Part shown: positions 25,052 to 35,200 of the stretch, piece after piece
Position numbering within the stretch: position 1 is the first letter of the stretch
Layout: each line of letters opens with the position of its first letter
Assembly (NCBI RefSeq): GCF_003675385.1
Contig: NZ_RCWZ01000004.1
Location: 434,001-498,000 of the forward strand
DNA length: 64,000 bases
Origin: Mucilaginibacter kameinonensis
Lineage (GTDB): Bacteria > Bacteroidota > Bacteroidia > Sphingobacteriales > Sphingobacteriaceae
Direction of reading: 5' to 3'
The notes under the pieces: generated by a model
What the model saw: only the letters and a program-made list of their open reading frames with translations
What the model was told of the DNA's origin: nothing
The model's database searches: none
Made by a program: the position numbers and the translations under genes

Positions 25052-25639
25052 TTAATCCTGAAGGCTTGCATAGATCGCTTTTTGTTTGCGAAGTTCGGCG
25101 GCTTTCGTATTGATCTCTTCCACCTGTTCCGGGTGTTCTCCGGCATCCGGCAAAGCGGCGATGGCTTCATCATATTTAAAGGTCTGTTTGAGTTCCCGCA
25201 CTTTGTCCATCGCTTCATCGAACAACTTTTTCTTTTCCGCTTTCGCCTGTTTGTCGTCCGCTTTCGGGCTGAACAAGTCTTCGGCAGCTTCTTCTGCTTC
25301 ACCCTCATTTTCAGATTTGGTTTTGCCCGCTTTGTCCTTGCCGCCCTTGCTGTCTTTCTGCGCTTTGGCCAGTGCCTGCTGGTAAGCCTCGGCGTTGGCA
25401 AACAGGTCGCCGGTCTGTTTGAGCGGGCCGGTCAGTTTCTGAAAAAACACCTCGTCGAGTTCCCCCGGGCTACCCTTGAACAACAGCGGGGGCAGGTTCT
25501 TCCCGGTACTCACCTGCGGGTTGCCCGGTGCGGGCAGTACGGATACCAGCAGGCTGTCATTTTCATTCAGGATCATATTGATTTGCAGGTTGCCTTTGAA
25601 CTGCAATCCTGCGAAAGTTTCAAAAAAATTGGTTTTCAT
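25052..25639 (-). CDS. PRTRC system protein E
   Basis: A 195-residue PRTRC protein. The N-terminal half is globular (FFETFAGLQFKGNLQINMIL, then LLVSVLPAPGNPQ). A highly charged Lys/Glu/Asp-rich linker follows (about 100-150), then a short helical end. It lies 27 bases before protein C and is the first recognised PRTRC member in the transcript. Function unknown. Confidence 0.85.
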   Translation of the reverse strand: MKTNFFETFAGLQFKGNLQINMILNENDSLLVSVLPAPGNPQVSTGKNLPPLLFKGSPGELDEVFFQKLTGPLKQTGDLFANAEAYQQALAKAQKDSKGGKDKAGKTKSENEGEAEEAAEDLFSPKADDKQAKAEKKKLFDEAMDKVRELKQTFKYDEAIAALPDAGEHPEQVEEINTKAAELRKQKAIYASLQD

Positions 25640-25657
25640 GTCGTTTTCATTTAAAGG

Positions 25658-25882
25658 TTATTGAAAAATCAGCAGGAACACTCCTGCAAGGATGGCCAGC
25701 AGGGCCAACAGGCTGAGCAAGTTTTCCAGCCGGGTGGTCAGCCACCATTGTTCGTAGGAGGCAAATACCTGCAAGCCCGTGATCCCACGGCGGTTAAACC
25801 TGCGCCTGCCGATGATATACCGGACGGCGAAACCTATAGCGATGAGTATACAAGCCTGTTCGTGCGTGGCGATGAATTTCAT
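25658..25882 (-). CDS. Small two-helix membrane protein in the PRTRC operon
   Basis: 74 residues with an N-terminal hydrophobic segment (ACILIAIGFAVRYII), a basic loop (GRRRFNRRG) and a C-terminal helix (LLSLLALLAILAGVFLLIF). It lies 18 bases upstream of protein E on the same strand. I do not recognise the family. Its regular spacing in the operon supports it as a real gene. Confidence 0.6.
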   Translation of the reverse strand: MKFIATHEQACILIAIGFAVRYIIGRRRFNRRGITGLQVFASYEQWWLTTRLENLLSLLALLAILAGVFLLIFQ

Positions 25883-25893
25883 GACAATAAGTA

Positions 25894-26271
25894 TTAAGGG
25901 TTAAAAAATAAGTCGACGGCAGTCCTGAACTTCGGGTCTGCATGGTGGTTATTCCCTACGTACTGCTGTAACTGATGGCACATAAAAAGTGCGCCGAAAC
26001 CCGAAAACAGCTGTTCGGCAAATACCACGCTGCTCGCAAACACCCCTTTGTGTTTCCTGTTGATGCAACGTTCGGTTTCCGCCGCCAGTTCGATCCACCT
26101 ATCCGGTGTAAGCAGGCCGTTCATCCAGTCCCTGCGGAGTTCTTCCCGGTTGTCTGCGATGATGAGGCAGGCATGCTGAACATAATCAAGAAACGCCGGA
26201 ATTTCCTGCAGGAACAGCGCATGTATGAGCCTTGCTTTCTGCACGTTATTTAAAACTTTCAATGGTTGCAT
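25894..26271 (-). CDS. Hypothetical protein of the PRTRC operon
   Basis: A soluble, mostly helical protein of 125 residues with a conserved-looking LIHALFLQEIPAFLDYVQHA segment and a C-terminal DPKFRTAVDLFF. No known motif. I start it at ATG 26271; a GTG two codons upstream is an alternative. It lies in the same orientation between the small membrane protein and the next hypothetical gene. I associate such proteins with PRTRC regions of Bacteroidota, but that is memory rather than proof. Confidence 0.65.
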   Translation of the reverse strand: MQPLKVLNNVQKARLIHALFLQEIPAFLDYVQHACLIIADNREELRRDWMNGLLTPDRWIELAAETERCINRKHKGVFASSVVFAEQLFSGFGALFMCHQLQQYVGNNHHADPKFRTAVDLFFNP

Positions 26272-26310
26272 TTTCACTTCTTTTTAATGGTTGATCATGC
26301 CGGGGCGGTC

Positions 26311-27183
26311 TCACCACCCCAGCTTTTTGGTAAAAGATTTGATTTCTTTGAGGGCGATCTTATGACAGCCCACCACGATAAAATCCACATTGACAGCAGT
26401 GACGGCATACCTGTTCATGAGCATCAAACGGCAATCGGTACAACCGCCTTTCTCGAGCGTTTCGAGTATGAGCGCATAAAATTCCCGGGCTGCCCCGGCG
26501 GGTATTTCCACGGCCTGCGTGGTTTCGACCCGCCCGGTTTCGCTGTTGTAACGCAGGTAATCAAAACCGTCTGCGGTCGAGATCATGCGCCTTTTAAAGC
26601 TGCGCCAGTCTTTCAAAGCCGTTTTTTGCTGCGCCACCCGTGCCGCCTGCCGTTTCTTTTCCTGCGCCGCTTTCCATTTCTTTCCGGCCTTTAACAGGTC
26701 GGCATACTGTTGCTGATCCTGGATGCCCCCGGCTTTGACCAGATGTTCGGGCAATTGCAAACCAAAGAACCCGGCGTATGCTGCGGCCTCTTCGAAAACC
26801 GAGGCGATCTGCAGGATATATTTTCCAGGCTTTTTGGCCTTGTTCAGGCAGGCGGCTATCTCCTTGATCCGCGAAAACCACCGATCGAACAGGCCTTCGG
26901 CATCTTCCGCAGGATCGGGAACAAACAATGCCCTTTTTTGGCTTGCCGCATTCCGGACGATCCCGATTTGCGCTGCCGTGGTCCTGCTGTAGGTTCTCCG
27001 GGTAAACAGGACGGCGCTCTCCCCAAGTGTGTTTTTGACGTGCCTGGCGATCATAAAATGATGCCCGTAAGAAAAAATACTGTCCCCCTCAAAATACAGG
27101 CTCCCGTTCGCTGTCCTTGCCTCCTCCTGTATCCCGTTCGCCCAAAGGTGGGCAACGGTATATCTGTCAACTACTCTTATCAT
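26311..27183 (-). CDS. Hypothetical protein of the PRTRC operon
   Basis: A 290-residue soluble protein. The N-terminal part is beta-rich (YFEGDSIFSYGHHFMIARHV) and recurs in mobile-element proteins of unknown role. The middle is a long basic helical stretch (about 160-200, rich in Lys, Gln and Arg) and the end carries GGCTDCRLMLMNRY. It contains no enzyme motif I can name. It lies between SSB and the 125-residue hypothetical gene, all on the minus strand, so it is probably cotranscribed with the cassette. Confidence 0.7.
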   Translation of the reverse strand: MIRVVDRYTVAHLWANGIQEEARTANGSLYFEGDSIFSYGHHFMIARHVKNTLGESAVLFTRRTYSRTTAAQIGIVRNAASQKRALFVPDPAEDAEGLFDRWFSRIKEIAACLNKAKKPGKYILQIASVFEEAAAYAGFFGLQLPEHLVKAGGIQDQQQYADLLKAGKKWKAAQEKKRQAARVAQQKTALKDWRSFKRRMISTADGFDYLRYNSETGRVETTQAVEIPAGAAREFYALILETLEKGGCTDCRLMLMNRYAVTAVNVDFIVVGCHKIALKEIKSFTKKLGW

Positions 27184-27229
27184 GGCTCAAAATTTCGGTT
27201 CTCTATTGTTTCAGATCATCAAAGCGCTG

Positions 27230-27625
27230 TTAAAACGGCAGGTCGTCATCGTCTGACGAACTTTTGCCTGCTGCCTGTTTTTCCGTTTTCTTCTCCTGAT
27301 CCCCTGCCGGTTTGGCTGCCGCCCCGCCTAAAAATTTGATATTGGAAGCGTTGAAGGTGACGACCCCACGGGCGTTGCCCTCCTTGTCGATCCATGCCCG
27401 TGCCCCTACCCGGCCGTACATTTCCACCAGCAGGCCTTTTTTCAGGTATTCGGCTACGCCTGCATTGATCCAGTAGGCGCAATCCACGTAGGTGACCAGT
27501 TCCACCCGTTCGCCATCCCTGTTTTTGTAGCTGTCATTGATGGCGATATTGAAATTCACCACTTTTTTGTCCCCTTTAACCTCGCTCACCTGAGCGTCCC
27601 CGGTTAACCTTCCTGTCATTTCCAT
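27230..27625 (-). CDS. ssb: Single-stranded DNA-binding protein (mobile-element copy)
   Basis: An OB-fold SSB of 131 residues. Seen: the N-terminal MEMTGRLTGDAQVSEVKGDK, the core VTYVDCAYWINAGVAEYLKKG, an E/K/A-rich linker, and the acidic C-terminal tip DDDDLPF that recruits repair and replication partners. It is shorter and more divergent at the N-terminus than a typical chromosomal SSB, which fits an element-borne copy. It heads the minus-strand PRTRC transcript. Confidence 0.9.
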   Translation of the reverse strand: MEMTGRLTGDAQVSEVKGDKKVVNFNIAINDSYKNRDGERVELVTYVDCAYWINAGVAEYLKKGLLVEMYGRVGARAWIDKEGNARGVVTFNASNIKFLGGAAAKPAGDQEKKTEKQAAGKSSSDDDDLPF

Positions 27626-28264
27626 GTGCTTTGGTTTTAAAATGTTTACTATTCCGTTTGCTGATCTTTTTTTGCCCGCCTCCCCGAGAATTTATTTTTC
27701 AAAAGAAAAAACGGAAAAAAAGAAAGCCCCAAAGGCGGGCCGGGAATGGCCAAAAGGAAACGGAATAAGTGCCGCAGGCTGAGGCGGCGAAGGAACGGAG
27801 CGGCCGAATTATGCCGTAGTCTTTTGGCGGACCTGGAAATATGCTGATGCCCGGGCCAGACCTTAGCTGCCCTTTTTATCCGTTTCGACTGAAAAATAAT
27901 ACAGGACACACCCTGTTCCATTGGAGCCGGAGGCGATCAGGCACCGTTTACAGGAAAGCGTGAAAGATGGGCATTGCTACAGAAAGGCGGGCAAAGGCCA
28001 GGCATAAGGGTCCCTCAGTATTATCGCAAAAGGGATAGCAGCGGCATCCCCTGAAAGGGATACAGTGGAGAGCCCGGCCGCAGGCTTTGCCCCTCAGGAC
28101 AAGGAAGCCAAATTATAAATCGCTGTAACCTCCGGGGCCGCTTTAATTCACCCTGAACCAACATACATGATTTTTAAATCCGTAAAAACCGATCGCCAGA
28201 CAGTTAAGATGCGGGAGGGCAGCCCAGATTTTGTAACATAGCCGCGAATACTTATTTTTGATAA
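27626..28264. other. GC-rich intergenic region upstream of ssb, possible control or transfer site
   Basis: No credible gene is seen: frames here have Arg-rich, low-information translations. It contains repeated GGCGGGC- and GGCC-type words, and at 28030-28065 two copies of AAAGGGATA separated by GCAGCGGCATCCCCTG, where GGGAT and ATCCC can form a small stem. The divergent promoters of ssb and of the gene at 28265 should be here. A structured RNA or oriT-like site is conceivable but unproven. Confidence 0.35.
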
Positions 28265-28711
28265 ATGATCATTGAAGAACTGATTCATTTTGACAGGGAG
28301 AAATTGAGGTCGGCGGAATCACCGGAAGACAGGTTATTGATGATCAAAGATTTTTTTGCAGGCTTCCCCCCAACCAGCGATGAAAAGCTGGCGTTCATGA
28401 TCATGGAGTTGAAAACCCGGCAGGCTGAAGAAAGCCCATACAGCTACCGGACGTTCAAGAATCTTCTTTCCGGCTGCCTTCTGCTATCGTTATTTGCCTT
28501 AATGCTGTCTTTTTTCCCGACACTCCCGCTTACAGGTATAAAACAGGATCTGCAAAACGCGGTTATCATACAGGTAACGGCCTGGACTATATTGAATGTA
28601 TATATCCGGTATGCCAGGCAGGCCCGGCCCTATAAAAGGCTGATCCGTACTTTGGAGCTTTATGATGAGGAAAGAGGCGCCTGTCAATACCCCCTTCCCA
28701 AATCATCTTAA
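28265..28711 (+). CDS. Small membrane protein of unknown function
   Basis: A 148-residue protein with a charged N-terminal 60 residues, then two hydrophobic helices (LLSGCLLLSLFALMLSFF and NAVIIQVTAWTILNVYI) and a basic C-terminal part. I do not recognise the family. It stands alone on the plus strand at the right edge of the PRTRC region, divergent from ssb. Confidence 0.6.
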   Translation: MIIEELIHFDREKLRSAESPEDRLLMIKDFFAGFPPTSDEKLAFMIMELKTRQAEESPYSYRTFKNLLSGCLLLSLFALMLSFFPTLPLTGIKQDLQNAVIIQVTAWTILNVYIRYARQARPYKRLIRTLELYDEERGACQYPLPKSS

Positions 28712-29109
28712 TTAATTGACGGGCCGTCAGGAAACTATGCTGATCTTCCAGGCCGCAACCCTGCCTCATGGAGGTAACCAAAACGGCAGCTGCATCCCCC
28801 ACCCCGTTTCAGCGCCCAGGGCTAGCCGGAGACCACTCCGGGCACATGGTCGTTTTGTACATCATTTCGTAGCTTTATCCATTTTTTTTAAAAAAATAAC
28901 GGGTTAGTTTTAACCACTTAGTTACATCGCAGACTGAAATCGCGGTTCCTGCCCTTAAGTTATCACTTTCCAGGTTCTGAATCCGCCGGGACGGGGATCA
29001 GGGTAGACTTAACTGTATTCAGGCACAAGTTACCAATTTGAATACCAGGCATTCCTGCGCGTTCACCAGGCGAACCGGGGCTTAAACCAATTATAATAAC
29101 TCACATACT
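28712..29109. other. Intergenic region before the glycosidase gene
   Basis: No protein-like frame and no strong hairpin with U-run was found. The last 100 bases should hold the promoter of the glycosidase gene, but no good match to TTTG-N19-TAnnTTTG was seen. Confidence 0.4.
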
Positions 29110-32100
29110 ATGAAACACTGTTACTTTTTCTCAGCGCTTTTGCGTTCCCGCAGCGTCAAACCTGTTATTTTACTATTGTCCGGCATACTGCTCACGGCAG
29201 CAAGCAGTTTTGCCCAAACCTGGGTCGAAGCCGAAAGCGGCACCCTTTCAAATGGTGCAGTAGTTCAAAACAATAGTTCGGCATCCGGCGGAAAGCACGT
29301 AGGATATCTGGGCGGGACAACAAACGGCACTGTAATTATCCCGGTAACGGTAAGCACCGCAGGTCAATACACCCTATCTGTAAACTATTTCTCAGCAGAT
29401 CCACGTAACCTTTATGTAACCGTAAACAACGATGCCGCTGTAGTAATCGCATGTAATTCGGGCAGCTGGAGCACGGTTGCTACGGCTACCCTGGTCGTAA
29501 ACTTACAATCCGGCGCAAACACCGTCAAACTTAATAATAACAACGGGGATTACGCGCCCAATGTTGACAGGATAGGCACCGCGCCCAAATATTACGAATC
29601 GGAAGCAGGTACCCTTGCCGGCGGTGCGAACGTACAATCCTGTTCCGCATGCTCCGCCACATCTATTGTGGGGAACCTCGGCACCGGGTCGGTAACCAAT
29701 ACCGTGAATGTGGGCACGGCCGGCAATTATATCCTTACCGTTTATTACGCCACGCAGGATGCCAGGTCGTTTTACGTATCGGTTAACGGGGGGACAGGCA
29801 GCGAACTGGCCTGTTTGCCTTCGGGCGGCTGGGCTACTGTGGCATCTGCTACCATACCGGTCAGTTTAAACGCGGGTAATAACACCATCAAATTAGATAA
29901 TAATGGCTGGTACGCGCCTAATGCTGATAAACTGGGCCTGGCGATCGTTCCCGCGACCATCAAAAACATTAACTTCGGGGGTACTAACCGCATCGAATAC
30001 AATCTGGCCACAGGCAAATACAATGTTTATTTTAACGGCAGCAAAGTCATCACAGATGCTATAGCCAGGGCGCAATCAAACAATGAACAGTCAAGCCCCA
30101 ATTATGCAACAAGGACCTATAGTACATCAGCCCTTAACGATGGATTGGGTTCGGGTACCAAACACGTGATTTCCTTATCCGGGAACGGCCTCATCCCCAT
30201 GCAGCAAACGTTTTACGTTTATAATAACCGCAATTATTTTTATACGGATATTTCACTGAGTGGTACGGGTGCCAACTGTTATTATATGGCCCCGCTGGTA
30301 TCCACCAATGTGGTTTTGCCCGTCAGCGGTGATAACCGCTTTTTAAAGGTGCCTTTTGATAATGATACCTTCATATCCTATGATGCGCAGGCCCTGAGCG
30401 GCGTGAACACGACCAGTAGTGAAGTAACCGCTATTTTTGACAATAACAGCAGGAACGGGATGGTTTTGGGTTCTATTGAGCACAGCGACTGGAAAACGGG
30501 GATCAGCGCTGTCGCCTCCGGAACTACCTTATCGCAACTTTCAGTTTTTGGAGGTTTGGCCCAGGAAGCGATCACCCGCGACAAAAAAGGGCACGGGTGG
30601 GTTGGCCAGGGCGGGACATATGCCAGATCACCTAAAATGATGGTAGGCTTTTTTAATGACTGGCGCGACGGGATGGAAGAATTCGGCAAATCGAACCGGA
30701 TAGCTGAACCTCCCTATATCTTTAACTGGACGCAGCCCACGCCTTTTGGCTGGAACAGCTGGGGCTCCATCCAAAGCGGCCTGAACCTGACCAATGCCGA
30801 AGCAGTGGTTGATTTTTTTGCCAATAACCTGACAGGGTTCCGCAATGGCAACACCGCATATATTGATCTGGACTCTTATTGGGATAACCTGAACGACACA
30901 CAGTTAAAGCAATTTGCAGACTACTGTAAATCCAAAGGCCTTAAGCCCGGCGTTTACTGGGCACCATTTGTTGACTGGGGCAAAACAAGCCGGGGAGTAG
31001 AAGGCAGCTCCTACAATTATACCGATATATGGGCCAAAGAAAACGGTGCCTACCATGACCTTGACGGGTGCAGGGCCCTGGATCCTACCCATCCGGGCAC
31101 ACAGCAACGCATAGCCTGGATGATAGGCAGGTTTAAAACGGCTGGTTTCCAAATGATCAAGATCGACTTCCTGGGACATGCCGCCATTGAAGCGGACAGC
31201 TATTATGACGGATCGGTACATACCGGCATGGAGGCATACCGTAAGGGAATGGAATATTTAACCGATCAGCTGGCCGGGCAAATGCTGGTTTACGCGGCAA
31301 TATCACCCAATCTGGCGACCGCCCGTTATGCCCACATGCGCCGTATAGCCTGTGACGCGTTTTCTTCCACCAGCGATAGTAAGTATACCTTGAACAGTAC
31401 CAATTATGGCTGGTGGCAAACCTATATGTACAATTATATCGATGCTGACCACGAGGTCCTGTCAACCGCTACACTGGGCGCAAACCACATGCGGGTAGCA
31501 TCGGGTGTGATCACCGGCACAGTCATAACCGGCGACAATTTTTCGACTACCGGCCAGTGGACCGGACGTGCGCAAACGCTTTTTCAAAATCAGGACGTAT
31601 TGGATATCGCGCGCAACGGCGTCGCTTTCCGTCCCGTTGACGGCAATACCGGCACAGGTACAAGCGAATTATTTTCCCGTACGGTTGGCAATTATATGTA
31701 CCTGGCGGCATTTAACTACGGGACCAGCAGCAAATCCTATTCGGTAAGTTACAGCAGGATAGGTTTACAGAATGGCACCTATACCATGAAAGAACTGTTC
31801 GGGGCCACAACTTCAACAATAACAAGTGCCATCGGTTTTACGGTACCTGCCGGCGATGCCGCTATTTACCGCATTTCCTTAGGCGGGAGCTTCGCCGCGG
31901 CTGCAAAGCAGGATGCCGGTCAGGCAGTTCAGGGCGATAAACCATCGGCAACAAAACTGATCTGCTATCCTAATCCTGCTACGTCCACCCTGAATGTTGA
32001 TAACAACTACGATATGGCTACTGTGATGCTGACTGATTTCAATACCGGAGCTACAGTAAAAAAGGCAATGAACGTGAACAGCAAACATTATGAGTTGAAT

Positions 32101-32193
32101 TTAAATGGGTTAAAACCGGGATATTACATTTTAACAGCGACTGACACCAGGAACAAAACGAAAAGTATCAAGATCTACAAAAGACAGGAGTAA
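29110..32193 (+). CDS. Secreted clan GH-D glycosidase (alpha-galactosidase-like) with two N-terminal CBMs and a T9SS tail
   Basis: A 1027-residue exported enzyme. It has a signal peptide ending near SSFAQ, then two carbohydrate-binding modules of the CBM6/35 type in tandem (about 37-155, starting WVEAESGTLSNGA, and about 160-280, starting YYESEAGTLAGGA). A long beta-sandwich region follows. The catalytic barrel has PFGWNSWGS (near 542), AYIDLDSYW, KPGVYWAPFVDWG and MIKIDFLGHAA (near 682, with the predicted nucleophile Asp). Last is a type IX secretion sorting domain (about 950-1027; CYPNPATSTLNVD, ending KSIKIYKRQE). The WNSWG and KIDF motifs point to GH27/GH36-like retaining alpha-galactosidases; the exact family is uncertain. 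It should act outside the cell or on its surface. No transporter or regulator for it is nearby. Confidence 0.85.
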   Translation: MKHCYFFSALLRSRSVKPVILLLSGILLTAASSFAQTWVEAESGTLSNGAVVQNNSSASGGKHVGYLGGTTNGTVIIPVTVSTAGQYTLSVNYFSADPRNLYVTVNNDAAVVIACNSGSWSTVATATLVVNLQSGANTVKLNNNNGDYAPNVDRIGTAPKYYESEAGTLAGGANVQSCSACSATSIVGNLGTGSVTNTVNVGTAGNYILTVYYATQDARSFYVSVNGGTGSELACLPSGGWATVASATIPVSLNAGNNTIKLDNNGWYAPNADKLGLAIVPATIKNINFGGTNRIEYNLATGKYNVYFNGSKVITDAIARAQSNNEQSSPNYATRTYSTSALNDGLGSGTKHVISLSGNGLIPMQQTFYVYNNRNYFYTDISLSGTGANCYYMAPLVSTNVVLPVSGDNRFLKVPFDNDTFISYDAQALSGVNTTSSEVTAIFDNNSRNGMVLGSIEHSDWKTGISAVASGTTLSQLSVFGGLAQEAITRDKKGHGWVGQGGTYARSPKMMVGFFNDWRDGMEEFGKSNRIAEPPYIFNWTQPTPFGWNSWGSIQSGLNLTNAEAVVDFFANNLTGFRNGNTAYIDLDSYWDNLNDTQLKQFADYCKSKGLKPGVYWAPFVDWGKTSRGVEGSSYNYTDIWAKENGAYHDLDGCRALDPTHPGTQQRIAWMIGRFKTAGFQMIKIDFLGHAAIEADSYYDGSVHTGMEAYRKGMEYLTDQLAGQMLVYAAISPNLATARYAHMRRIACDAFSSTSDSKYTLNSTNYGWWQTYMYNYIDADHEVLSTATLGANHMRVASGVITGTVITGDNFSTTGQWTGRAQTLFQNQDVLDIARNGVAFRPVDGNTGTGTSELFSRTVGNYMYLAAFNYGTSSKSYSVSYSRIGLQNGTYTMKELFGATTSTITSAIGFTVPAGDAAIYRISLGGSFAAAAKQDAGQAVQGDKPSATKLICYPNPATSTLNVDNNYDMATVMLTDFNTGATVKKAMNVNSKHYELNLNGLKPGYYILTATDTRNKTKSIKIYKRQE

Positions 32194-32292
32194 CACCGGT
32201 TAACTATCAAAAACAACCAAACTTTTAACATCATTCCTGAATAGCAGGAACAGAATAATCAGCCCTACAGGTTGCAGGCGATCTTTAGCGTT

Positions 32293-35200
32293 ATGAATTA
32301 TTATTTTGCAGATACCCTATTACTGCGGATGCCGGCTAAGCACTCATCCGCCTATGATCAGATCGATTTTCAGTCGATACTGGCAGACCCTTTTTTCCGG
32401 GCTGCCCTGTACCTGGCAAGCCCGGCGCTTTACGGAAGTTTAAGCCGGAACCGGTCGGACGGAAGCGATCTGAACGAAAAACAAAGGCTGACCATACTCA
32501 GATATTTTAACCGCTTCTGTTTCCGGCCAACGCCTTTCGGCCTGTTCTCCAGCGTCTCCGTGATCCGCTGGGGCAGCGAAACCAGGCTTGGGTTTGATGG
32601 TTTCAAAGGTTTCAGGGTCATGGTCAACCCGGACCGTGCCTACGTTGCCCGGCTCGGCGCGGTATTGTCGGCAAAATTACCGGAGGGGCAAAACCTGCTG
32701 GTGGCCAATCCCACCATATACCGGGCTTTGGATGAATACCGTTTTATAAGGACATTGGTCGATCCGGAAATTATCCACCGGGAATACCTGTTGCAGTCGA
32801 CTGAGTTCAGCCGGCTGCTGAAAGAGCTCCTCTTTTTTTGCCAAACAGGAAAAACGGTACAGCAGCTTGTGACCATGCTCGAAACTAACGCAGGGTGTTC
32901 AGCTGAAGAAGCACGGGATTATGTTGAGTTCCTGAAAGACGCCCAGTTACTGGTCCATGCGCTGAGGGAAAATATCACCGGAGAAAGCTACCTGCAAGTA
33001 TTGACCCAAAAACTCAAAATGGCCGGTCTTGCCCCATCCGGGAGCTCCATATTTAGTGAAACTTTTAAAATTGCCGGCGATCTTCGGGAAATCAATGAAG
33101 CACTTTTTCAGGAAACGAACCATCGCCTTACAGCGTTACTGCCGCGGAATACCGGCCCGGCCCCGCAACAGCACCAGCTGAATGTCATTTTAACCAGGCA
33201 TATCGACGGAGGAAAACTGGACACGGGTTTGCAGAACGGGATCTCCGACGGTCTTTTCGCACTCAACGCGCTATGTCCGGCCGAAAGGATACCGGAAATG
33301 GAACGTTTCATCAAAGGGTTTAAACAGCATTTCGAGGGCAGGTCGGTCCCGTTAATGACCGTACTTGACCCGGAACTCGGTATTGGTTACCAACAACAGG
33401 AGACTGAAAAAGATAACCCACTGCTGGAATCCCTGCATATCTATCCCAAATCATCCGAAGGACAACTGATATCGTGGTCCCCGGCCCATCAGTACCTTCT
33501 TGACCGGTGGCATACCGGACAGGAAGGTAAAACGGCGGTAATCGACCTGGAAGAAGATGAGTTGTTAAGTATCAGAGAAGCGTCAGCTAAAAACCAGCCC
33601 ATGGGGCTATCGGTCCTTTTCCGGACCTGGGGAAAAATGATCTACCTGGAAAGCGCGGGCGGCGTCAATGCCCCGGCATTAATCGGCCGTTTTACCGTCA
33701 CGGATCCTGAAATACGTCAGGCGGCAAGGGAAATGGCCCTGGCGCAGGAAAGAGCCAACCCGCATATCCTGTTCGCCGAGATCCTTCACCTTTCCGGCCC
33801 CCACACCGATAACGTCAATCAACGGGAAAATATATGGTCCTGGGACCTGCCCCTGACCGCTTCGTCCACGCAGGGGCCGGCCAGTCAGATCCCGCTTTCG
33901 GACGTATTGGTTTCCGTTGAACAGGACCAGGTGGTTCTGCGGTCTGCATCCCGGGGGAAAGCGATTATGCCCAGGCTGACCTCCGCTTATAACCACACGC
34001 TGAACAAGCTGCCGCTATTCCGGTTCCTGGCCGATATACCTTACCAATTCGGGCGGTCAGACCTGTCATTGGACCTCCGGCGTTTTTTTCCCGGCCTGAG
34101 TTTTTATCCCAGGGTAAAATTCAGGGATACCATATTGTCCGCGGCCACCTGGATCCTGTCCGGACCGGACCTGTCGGAAATCAGGAATGCCCCTAAAGCG
34201 GGTTTCTATGCCGCCTTTCAAGCACTGCGTTTAAAAAAAGGACTGCCTGGCACTTTCGCCTTTACCGAAGGAGATCAGCAGCTGGTCATCCATGCGGAAA
34301 AGCACGAAGATATCGAGCTTTTTAAAAACATTATCGGGCAGAAGGACCGGGTCCTGGTTAAAGAGTGCTTCACCGAAGCATCTGCCCGCGGGCAGGCAAG
34401 GGATTTCGACGGCCGGTATTATACCAGCCAGTTCAACGCCTTTGTCCTGCCTGCCGACCCTGTAAACCTGCCGGCGTTAAAAAAAGATAGTCCTGTGACG
34501 GCCAAACAACCGCGCAAATATATACCCGGTTCAGAATGGCTTTACCTCAAAATTTATTCCCCGAAAATCGGGGCAGGAAAACTTTTACTGAGGGTCCTTC
34601 CTTTACTGCGGAAACGCTACAGCCATGGACCGATCCGGAAATGGTTCTTTATTCGTTACGAAGACCACGCCCCGCATATCCGCCTGAGGATGCAGATCGA
34701 TCCTTTGAACGTCACCGAAATTTTGTTTGCCTTCAAGACACAGCTGGAGGACCGGATCCACCATCACGTTTTAAGAGAATACCAGATCGACGTGTATACG
34801 CGTGAACTGGAACGCTACAGCGCGGGCGGCATTGAAAATACAGAAACGCATTTCTGGGCAAGCAGCGAGTTGGTGGTTAAATTTCTGAAGCGGCAGGCGA
34901 AACAGCCTGCCGCTTCCAATTATCTGCTCGCCCTGGTTTCTGTAACGGAGGTAATCAGGCTCTTTATACCCGGCCCGGAAGAACAGGTTGATTTTTGCTA
35001 TAGCTCCTACAGAGAGTTCTCGGCAGAATTTACCGGAGAAAATATCCGGGTAGAACTGGACAGGAAATACCGGGAGCTGGCCCCGGACATCCGTACGGCC
35101 TGCTCCGGCCATGAATTTTACGATCAGGCCGGGCTCCGGGCCGCTGCCGGCCTGTTTACCAAAAGCCTGCGGCCCCTTCAGCAGGAACTGAACCGCAAAA

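Noticed and set aside
22160..27340. Many plus-strand and second-frame open frames opposite the PRTRC genes
   Set aside because: They are antisense shadows in GC-rich DNA, rich in Arg, Pro and Gly, while the minus-strand frames have family motifs and operon spacing.
27649..27921. 90-codon minus-strand frame upstream of ssb
   Set aside because: Arg-rich, low-information translation in GC-rich noncoding DNA, with no motif or coupling to ssb.
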